NCBI GenBank assembly: GCA_963669295.1
Contig: OY769938.1
Coordinates: forward strand, 868,001-932,000
DNA: 64,000 nt
From: G963669295 sp963669295
GTDB lineage: Bacteria; Bacteroidota; Bacteroidia; Flavobacteriales_D; CALLUQ01
Reading direction: 5' to 3'
A program made the translations under genes and the position numbers. Positions 34,373-39,517 of this stretch are shown here, piece after piece; positions within the stretch are counted from its first letter, which is position 1; each line of letters starts with the position of its first letter. The notes under the pieces are model-generated. The model searched no databases. It saw nothing but the letters and a program-made list of their open reading frames with translations, and was not told the DNA's origin.

Positions 34373-34615
34373 ATGACAAAGCAAGAAACTAAAATTTTAT
34401 GGAAACTCTTTCCTAACGAAATGATGGAACGATTTAAAACAAAGTATGGATTCAAGCAACCGTATTTTGCTATTAACAACCTAACAACAGAAATAGAGCA
34501 ACAGAGGTTGAAGGAACTTAGAGAAATTGAGGGGTCTATAACAGACTTAAAGAACCGCTCCGATATTTATTTACAGTGGGCAAAGACTCATGATAATAAC
34601 ATAGAATTAAATTAA
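34373..34615 (+). CDS. Unknown small element protein
   Basis: 80 residues, not recognised. A short N-terminal globular part (KILWKLFPNEMMERFKTKYG) is followed by a charged helix (LTTEIEQQRLKELREIEGSI) with coiled-coil character. It lies 28 bases behind the HUH protein gene and 5 bases before the next gene, so the three look like one transcription unit. An accessory role to the HUH protein is possible but only inferred from position. Confidence 0.55.
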   Translation: MTKQETKILWKLFPNEMMERFKTKYGFKQPYFAINNLTTEIEQQRLKELREIEGSITDLKNRSDIYLQWAKTHDNNIELN

Positions 34616-34620
34616 TCAAG

Positions 34621-34989
34621 ATGGACAAATACACATGGAAGCACGGGTTTAGGTCAAGGAGAGAACTTAATGCTAATACAGGTGACATAAACCGTATAAT
34701 AGAGAATCACACAAAAGATACTAAGGGTGCTGAAACGGAAATAATCGAGTATGCTAGTGATGCCGTTGATGCAATCAATCATAGAGAGCAGTTTGCAGTC
34801 GATAAAGCTGATAAGATAGCAGTCGTAGATAACCTACTAAGACAGGCAATAACCAAAAGCGAGGATGAGTATAATAGAGCCGAACAGGAAATACAAAAAG
34901 TTCTGGCTAATAAAAACCAATCAGAACGTGGTAAGTTGGCCAGTTGGATTAAACATCAAAGAACCGAGTTTGACAAGCTGAGGAAATAG
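34621..34989 (+). CDS. Unknown helical element protein
   Basis: 122 residues, not recognised. It is highly charged and almost entirely predicted helix (AETEIIEYASDAVDAINHRE ... KSEDEYNRAEQEIQKVLANK), with no signal or membrane segment. It is the last gene of the HUH unit and is followed by a stem at 35012-35036 and a terminator at 35048-35080. Confidence 0.55.
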   Translation: MDKYTWKHGFRSRRELNANTGDINRIIENHTKDTKGAETEIIEYASDAVDAINHREQFAVDKADKIAVVDNLLRQAITKSEDEYNRAEQEIQKVLANKNQSERGKLASWIKHQRTEFDKLRK

Positions 34990-35047
34990 TACAATCTTTT
35001 TCAGTCGATAACCGCATAACTTTTCGGCTAATGCGGAGAACAGATAG

Positions 35048-35080
35048 AAAGACCTTCATAAATACGTGGAGGTCTTTTCT
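35048..35080 (+). terminator. Terminator of the HUH gene unit
   Basis: AAAGACCT / AGGTCTTT with a 14-base loop, ending in a T-rich tract. A further stem CCGCAT/ATGCGG (35012-35036) lies just upstream. Confidence 0.75.
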
Positions 35081-35088
35081 ATTTGTAG

Positions 35089-35217
35089 GTGTATCAAATT
35101 AATTAGTGTATCAATTTAATTCACCCAAAGCCATAATTATCCATTTAAAAGTGTATCATAATATATCTTTGATTTTATTTGGTACACAAGAGAAAATTAA
35201 TTACATTTGATATATCA
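35089..35217. repeat. GTGTATCA repeats and palindrome before the small recombinase
   Basis: GTGTATCA occurs at 35089-35096, 35106-35113 and 35151-35158. A perfect 10-base palindrome TGATATATCA (35208-35217) lies 14 bases before the recombinase ATG. AATTAATT tracts flank both the first repeat and the palindrome in opposite orientation. The spacing fits subsites of a resolution (res) site or operators of the recombinase gene. Confidence 0.5.
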
Positions 35218-35231
35218 TTAAAGGCAAAAGC

Positions 35232-35849
35232 ATGGATAAGGCAATTATAGTATCAAGGTGTAGTACAAATAGCGACAGACAGGATGTAAGTCGTCAAACC
35301 CAAGAACTAACATCTAAGTATGGTTCTATGTTTGATATTGTCGAATCAATATCTTATTACAAGTCCGCCACCAAGAACCAAGATGATAATAAGAGCATTC
35401 TAAATTATCTTATCGAGAATGATATTAAGAACGTTATATGTAGTGAGGTTAGCCGTTTGGGTAGGACTATGAAGATTGTAGTTGACTTTATGGAGGTGTG
35501 TAATAGCAACAAGATTAATATCGTTATTGATGCTTATGGATTACATACCCTAGACAAGAATGGTGAGATTAACCCAATAGCACAAGCAATGACACATATG
35601 GGGGCAACCTTTGCTAATATGGAGTTAAAACAAACGGTTACAAGACTTGCATCGGGTCGTGCAAAATATATACGTGATGGTGGTGTGCTTGGTCGTAAGG
35701 TCGGTTCTACTGAATCAACTAAAACAATTCTAGAGAAACATAAGGATGTGGTTAAATTCCTTAAGCAAGGACAGTCCGTTAGGAATACGATGAAGTTAAC
35801 AGGTAAGTCAAGCGGTACGGTTCAAAAGGTTAAAAAACTGGTTGCATAG
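35232..35849 (+). CDS. Small serine recombinase (resolvase/invertase type)
   Basis: 205 residues. R9 and nucleophile S11 are in IIVSRCSTNSDRQDVSRQTQ; the arginine motif is CSEVSRLGRTMKIV; helix E is MGATFANMELKQTVTRLASG. A C-terminal helix-turn-helix (GQSVRNTMKLTGKSSGTVQKV) matches the resolvase/invertase layout. Such enzymes resolve dimers or invert segments. The repeats at 35089-35217 may be its site, and a terminator follows at 35874. It is distinct from the large integrase in size and domain order, so the element has two recombination systems. Confidence 0.92.
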   Translation: MDKAIIVSRCSTNSDRQDVSRQTQELTSKYGSMFDIVESISYYKSATKNQDDNKSILNYLIENDIKNVICSEVSRLGRTMKIVVDFMEVCNSNKINIVIDAYGLHTLDKNGEINPIAQAMTHMGATFANMELKQTVTRLASGRAKYIRDGGVLGRKVGSTESTKTILEKHKDVVKFLKQGQSVRNTMKLTGKSSGTVQKVKKLVA

Positions 35850-35873
35850 ATAATACCCCCTCCCAACCATTAG

Positions 35874-35906
35874 AACCCTGTGACATCATTCACGGTTTTT
35901 TTTTCT
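35874..35906 (+). terminator. Terminator of the small recombinase gene
   Basis: AACCCTGTGA / TCACGGTT (one mismatch or bulge) with a 6-base loop, followed by a run of nine T. Confidence 0.75.
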
Positions 35907-36022
35907 TTGTAGAAAAATCGACTCAGTTCCGTGGAATTAATGAGTATAAAAACGGGTGCTTGATGTGATGCGTTTATCTTTTTTTTTGAATTTTCTGGAT
36001 ATTTATAAGTAAAGGTTGAATT

Positions 36023-36538
36023 ATGGAAAAGGAACTTATTAGTATCCCAGATAGGCTATTAAAGGTATTAGAGAAAAAAGTAAAAAAACACCAACATGAC
36101 GAAGAGAAACCTCCCGCATATAGTGAGGTGGTTGGGTTATTGGGTCTAAAGACAATGACACAGGGTCAAGCAACAAAGATTAAATCCTTCTTTGATAATT
36201 ATGCACCATCTGACCTAGAGCAAAAGGCGAAACACGAAATGTATGGTGGTAACTCAATGATGTCGTTCGTCAACAATCAATTACAATCAATTAGAAAGAA
36301 AAGAGAAATATCAACAAGCATTAGAAGGATGACCAATCATCCTACAGGCACAGGTGATAATAGCCAAAAGGGAAGAACCGTTGACCGTATGAATTCTCTT
36401 AATACTACTTCCACCGAACCCGCAAAAGTAAATTACGGCAAAAGCTTACATCACAATTTAATGAATGGTGAATCTGTGCAAAATATAACACCATTATTGG
36501 AAGAGATAGAACGAATTAAAGCTATCATGAATGCATGA
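36023..36538 (+). CDS. Unknown element protein
   Basis: 171 residues, not recognised. The N-terminus (ISIPDRLLKVLEKKVKKHQH ... AYSEVVGLLGL) might be a DNA-binding domain; the middle is basic and the C-terminus ends in a helix (ITPLLEEIERIKAIMNA). No membrane segment. The ATG lies 15 bases after an ATATTTATA motif, exactly as in the RHH gene at 33204. It is a single gene between the small recombinase and the cargo operon. Confidence 0.55.
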   Translation: MEKELISIPDRLLKVLEKKVKKHQHDEEKPPAYSEVVGLLGLKTMTQGQATKIKSFFDNYAPSDLEQKAKHEMYGGNSMMSFVNNQLQSIRKKREISTSIRRMTNHPTGTGDNSQKGRTVDRMNSLNTTSTEPAKVNYGKSLHHNLMNGESVQNITPLLEEIERIKAIMNA

Positions 36539-36941
36539 TATATGTACTTCTACAGCGGTTTACAGTTCCGTTAGGTACAGGTAATCTCAAGCTAAATAAA
36601 GTATACACAGTTTAAAAATCCCGTATTAGACCCGAATTCACAGCTTTACCTTGAAGTGACACTCAAAGTGTTAATCAATTTAGTATGGAAATGTTCCTAT
36701 ACCCTAAACCAAGTGTAATCGAGTTTGTCCTACTTTCTTGACACAATCATTTTGAAGGTCATTAGCAAATAGGTTTATTTAGTTAGCCACATTATTGGCC
36801 AAGTTTACAGGGCTTTTCTTGGTTTTAGCCAAAATAGGGTGACGGCACTAAATACTCTGTAAATGCCATGAATACTCTAAAATTCTGTTCCATAATTTTT
36901 GTATTTAAGCATTTGCTAAAATAATTAACTATCTTTGTTCT
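36539..36941. other. Spacer before the cargo operon
   Basis: No gene is seen on either strand. Two direct repeats AATACTCT (36851-36858 and 36871-36878), 20 bases apart, lie upstream of the cargo promoter and could be operator half-sites. The -7 box is at 36930-36937. Confidence 0.5.
36930..36937 (+). promoter_or_regulatory. -7 box of the ArsR-MerTP operon, almost touching the start codon
   Basis: TATCTTTG is a perfect TAnnTTTG match ending 4 bases before the ATG at 36942. Transcription would start at or next to the start codon, leaving no room for a ribosome-binding site, so the ArsR mRNA may be leaderless. Confidence 0.55.
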
Positions 36942-37313
36942 ATGAGTAATTCGTGTATAAGGTTAGAGGCTGATGTTGTGCAAATAAACAGATGCCAGAA
37001 ATTACTGGAAGACAAATCTGGTACAATCGACTCAATGACAACGGTATTGAACCTTGCTGGTAACACTGTTAGATTTAATATTTTATTTCTACTTAAACAT
37101 GAAGAAAGATTATGTGTTTGTGACCTAAGTGATATTCTTGGAATTTCTATCTCTGCCGTGTCGCAACATTTAAGAAAGTTGAAGGACCGTCAGTTAATCT
37201 ACTCGGTTAAACAGGGTCAAACAATCTTTTACTCAAATAATGAATCTCATACAGAAATGTTAAACGCATTTTTCGATTTACTTACAGATGAACCCAAGAC
37301 CGTTGCACTATGA
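36942..37313 (+). CDS. ArsR/SmtB-family metalloregulator
   Basis: 123 residues. The winged helix contains the metal motif ERLCVCDLSDILGIS (C58, C60) at the start of the DNA-recognition region, followed by ISISAVSQHLRKLKDRQLIYSV and the wing QGQTIFYSN. The N-terminal cysteines C5 and C18 could complete a thiol site. In such proteins binding of a soft metal releases the operator. It is first in an operon with a MerTP-like transporter (4-base overlap), so it is probably a mercury or related soft-metal sensor in place of MerR. Bases AATACTCT x2 upstream are operator candidates. Confidence 0.88.
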   Translation: MSNSCIRLEADVVQINRCQKLLEDKSGTIDSMTTVLNLAGNTVRFNILFLLKHEERLCVCDLSDILGISISAVSQHLRKLKDRQLIYSVKQGQTIFYSNNESHTEMLNAFFDLLTDEPKTVAL

Positions 37314-37903
37314 AATCAAATAACAAAATAGCTGGAGTAGGTTTATTGACCGCAATAGCTGCATCATTATGCTGTATCACACCAGTTATTGCTCTTGTAG
37401 CTGGAACCAGTGGAATGGCTTCAACTTTTTCGTGGATGGAGCCAGCAAGACCTTACTTAATAGGATTCACAATCTTGACACTTGGCTTTGCCTGGTATCA
37501 GAAACTCAAACCCCAAAAAGAGGTTGATTGTTGTGATACTGAGAAGAAACAAAGCTTTATGCAATCCAAAATGTTTCTTGGGATTATTACCGTTTTTGCT
37601 GCATTAATGTTGAGTTTTCCCTATTACTCAAATGCTTTTTACGACAAGAATACCTCTGTAAGTACAATAGATGAAGATAACGCTCAGAAATCAGAATTCA
37701 CGATTGAAGGGATGACCTGTACAAGTTGTGAGAATCACGTTACCCATGAAATTCTTCAATTAGATGGTATTGGGAATGTAGATGTCTCTTACGATAACGG
37801 TAATGCCATTGTCGAATTTGATAAGAGCAAAACCAATAAGGAAGAAATTAGAAAAGCAATCAACTCAACTGGTTATTCAGTTGTAGAAACAAAGAATTTA
37901 TAA
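37310..37903 (+). CDS. MerTP-like mercuric ion transporter fused to an HMA domain
   Basis: 197 residues. The first part is MerT-like, with transmembrane helices and the vicinal pair C21-C22 in helix 1 (AIAASLCCITPVIALVAG). A second pair CC lies in VDCCDTEKK, followed by another helix (MFLGIITVFAALMLSFPYYS). The C-terminal 70 residues are a heavy-metal-associated domain with GMTCTSC (C137, C140), corresponding to MerP. Such fusions move Hg(II) across the inner membrane by cysteine exchange. It overlaps the regulator by 4 bases and the next gene by 1 base. No merA reductase is present. Confidence 0.88.
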   Translation: MKSNNKIAGVGLLTAIAASLCCITPVIALVAGTSGMASTFSWMEPARPYLIGFTILTLGFAWYQKLKPQKEVDCCDTEKKQSFMQSKMFLGIITVFAALMLSFPYYSNAFYDKNTSVSTIDEDNAQKSEFTIEGMTCTSCENHVTHEILQLDGIGNVDVSYDNGNAIVEFDKSKTNKEEIRKAINSTGYSVVETKNL

Positions 37904-38121
37904 TGGAAGTGGAACTTAAATCAATACTAACTTGTCCAGAGTGTGGACACAGTAAAGAAGAAGAAATGCCAACGGACGCATGTTCATGGTTTTATGAATG
38001 TGAAAACTGCAAGGCTCTTCTAAAGCCAAAAGAAGGAGATTGTTGTGTGTACTGTTCGTACGGAACGGTGCCATGTCCGCCTATTCAAGAAAATGGCAGT
38101 TGTTCATCTGGGTGCTGCTAA
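37903..38121 (+). CDS. GDCCVxC-domain cysteine-rich small protein
   Basis: 72 residues with 13 cysteines. An N-terminal zinc-ribbon-like part (C11-PE-C14 ... C33-EN-C36) is followed by the signature G-D-C47-C48-V-Y-C51 and a Cys-rich tail (SCSSGCC). GDCCVxC proteins are known from mer-like loci; in some relatives one position is selenocysteine, but here ordinary TGT codons are used. It is last in the ArsR-MerTP operon with a 1-base overlap. A role in cytoplasmic metal binding or handling is inferred. It ends 76 bases before the right end of the element. Confidence 0.85.
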   Translation: MEVELKSILTCPECGHSKEEEMPTDACSWFYECENCKALLKPKEGDCCVYCSYGTVPCPPIQENGSCSSGCC

Positions 38122-38857
38122 GAATTATTAATAGTCGATTTAGTTCGACAATACAAACACTTTGTGTATTATGTTTATAGGTGGTATTATTGTCACCTAA
38201 CACCATGATGTTATGTCCCCCAGCTGCTGCAATTTCAAAGGCCCGTTTAATGTTCAATTGCCCTTTTACATCCGAAAAATCTACTTCCGTATTGTTGAGT
38301 TGTGCATAAAACGATTCCTGAGCATCTACCACGGTAGGAGCAATAGTACCATTGCCATTAAAAAAGTCAATCACTTCATTGATGGTATTCACTCCCAGCA
38401 CCTCCAGCCCTTCTACCATCGCTGCCTCGTTGGCGTTTGCTCGAGGCAAAATGATTCCCTTGAAACCAGCCTCAAGCGTTTGCACCGCAATGGGCAACAC
38501 CCCCTTTACCGGCTGTAAACTACCATCTAACGACAGTTCTCCCATAATGACATAGTCGCCTATGCCCTTTTCCTTCATTTGCTCTGAAGCAGCAAGGATG
38601 CCAAGGGCTATGGGCAAGTCGTAAGCCGAACCTTCTTTTTTGATGTCGGCCGGTGCCATATTCACCGTAATGCCTTTGCCCGGAATTTTGTAGCCATTAT
38701 TTTTCAAGGCAGCATCAATGCGATGATGACTTTCTTTTACTGCACTATCGGGCAACCCTACCAGGAAAAAATTCACCCCACGTCCAATGTTTACCTCGAT
38801 GGTAATGATGGTAGCATGAATGCCATACACTGCGCTTCCATAGGTTTTCACCAACAT
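38081..38857 (-). pseudogene. comM: comM (yifB), 5' part, fused to element sequence
   Basis: The first 220 codons (38857 to 38198) are the N-terminal half of ComM: the Lon-protease-like fold (MLVKTYGSAVYGIHATIITI ... FFLVGLPDSAVKES) up to GGHNIMVL, just before Walker A. The frame then runs into the element for about 38 foreign codons and stops at 38081, overlapping the 3' end of the GDCCVxC gene. The truncated 258-residue product lacks the whole ATPase motor. The two parts sum to 512 residues, the normal ComM size. Confidence 0.93.
38184..38210. other. attR of the integrative element (core CC at 38196-38197)
   Basis: Left of the core is element sequence (ATTATTGTCA); right of it TAACACCATG is comM (codons for M-V-L on the minus strand). 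The inferred attB is GGAGGG-CC-TAACACC and the inferred attP is TTATTGTCA-CC-AATAAGAA. Confidence 0.85.
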
Positions 38858-39003
38858 AGCTTTGGTTTTTAGTGGCCGTAATTACTAGGTATTTCAAATG
38901 TACAAAAAAAACCTCCTGATGGGCTTCAACCCTAACTTCCAGCAAAGTTTATTAACTTTAGCACGAAAATTGTATCGCTGGTATTAAACCAATAACAACA
39001 ACC

Positions 39004-39456
39004 ATGAAAAAAGTTTTACTCGGGATTATCTTGTTTGCCACACTTGCCCCTGCAAGCATTGCACAAGTAAAAAAAGGAGGGCAGGAAGTGGTGGCACCCA
39101 ACTGCTATCAAAAGTATGCCGCTGTATTTGAAAAGCGTGGTGCCAAGCATGTAGAAGATGGGGTACACGATGACATCATCATTACCATTAGACAAGGCAT
39201 CAATGCCGATTGTTTTTACGGCCGGGTAAAGGTGGATCAAGGAAAGATTTCGAAAATGGAATTCAAATTTGAAGATGGCACTTTCGAGTTTCTTGACAAG
39301 CGATATAAGCAACGGTTCGATGGCACCATCCAAAATGGCATGTCGCGCTCGCAAGTAACGGAAGACGATGAAATTATCAACGTATTATTTGTAAAGCACA
39401 TCAAGCCAAAGAAAAAAGAATACATGAAGGCACCTGATCCTAACTTTGATTTTTAG
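39004..39456 (+). CDS. Small secreted protein of unknown function
   Basis: 150 residues. A clear signal peptide (KKVLLGIILFATLAPASIAQ) precedes a compact, basic domain with two cysteines (PNCYQKYA, NADCFYGRV). No family is recognised and no sorting domain or lipobox is present, so it is probably periplasmic. It is transcribed alone, divergently from comM, and is closed by a strong terminator. Confidence 0.75.
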   Translation: MKKVLLGIILFATLAPASIAQVKKGGQEVVAPNCYQKYAAVFEKRGAKHVEDGVHDDIIITIRQGINADCFYGRVKVDQGKISKMEFKFEDGTFEFLDKRYKQRFDGTIQNGMSRSQVTEDDEIINVLFVKHIKPKKKEYMKAPDPNFDF

Positions 39457-39471
39457 CCTTTAACGCATAAA

Positions 39472-39502
39472 AAAAAGCCCTTGCAAATTGCAAGGGCTTT
39501 TT
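39472..39502. terminator. Bidirectional terminator between 39004-39456 and dsbD
   Basis: AAAAGCCCTTGCAA / TTGCAAGGGCTTTT with almost no loop, flanked by A and T runs. It serves both convergent genes. Confidence 0.9.
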
Positions 39503-39517
39503 AGTTAGTATCTTTTT

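Larger units (their letters stand above)
31250..38197. mobile_element. 6.95-kb serine-integrase element inserted in comM
   Basis: Boundaries come from the restored comM frame. Contents in order: large serine integrase, 54-aa RHH protein, hairpin-rich segment, HUH Rep-like protein, two unknown small proteins, repeat-flanked small serine recombinase, another unknown protein, and an ArsR-MerTP-GDCCVxC cargo operon. All genes are on the plus strand, opposite to comM. The DNA is visibly more A+T-rich than its surroundings. There are no terminal inverted repeats and no duplication beyond the 2-bp core. It lacks a recognisable relaxase operon or mating genes, so it is small and mobilisable at most. 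Confidence 0.9.

Noticed and set aside
36942..38121. Arsenic resistance operon because of the ArsR regulator
   Set aside because: No arsenate reductase, ArsB or Acr3 is present; MerT-like helices with vicinal cysteines and an HMA domain point to mercury or a related soft metal.
31267..38215. ATGTTATG occurs at 31267-31274 (inside the element) and 38208-38215 (in comM) and could be taken as the att core
   Set aside because: Joining at this 8-mer shifts the comM frame and destroys the Walker A motif. Joining at CC (31250-31251 / 38196-38197) restores the frame exactly.
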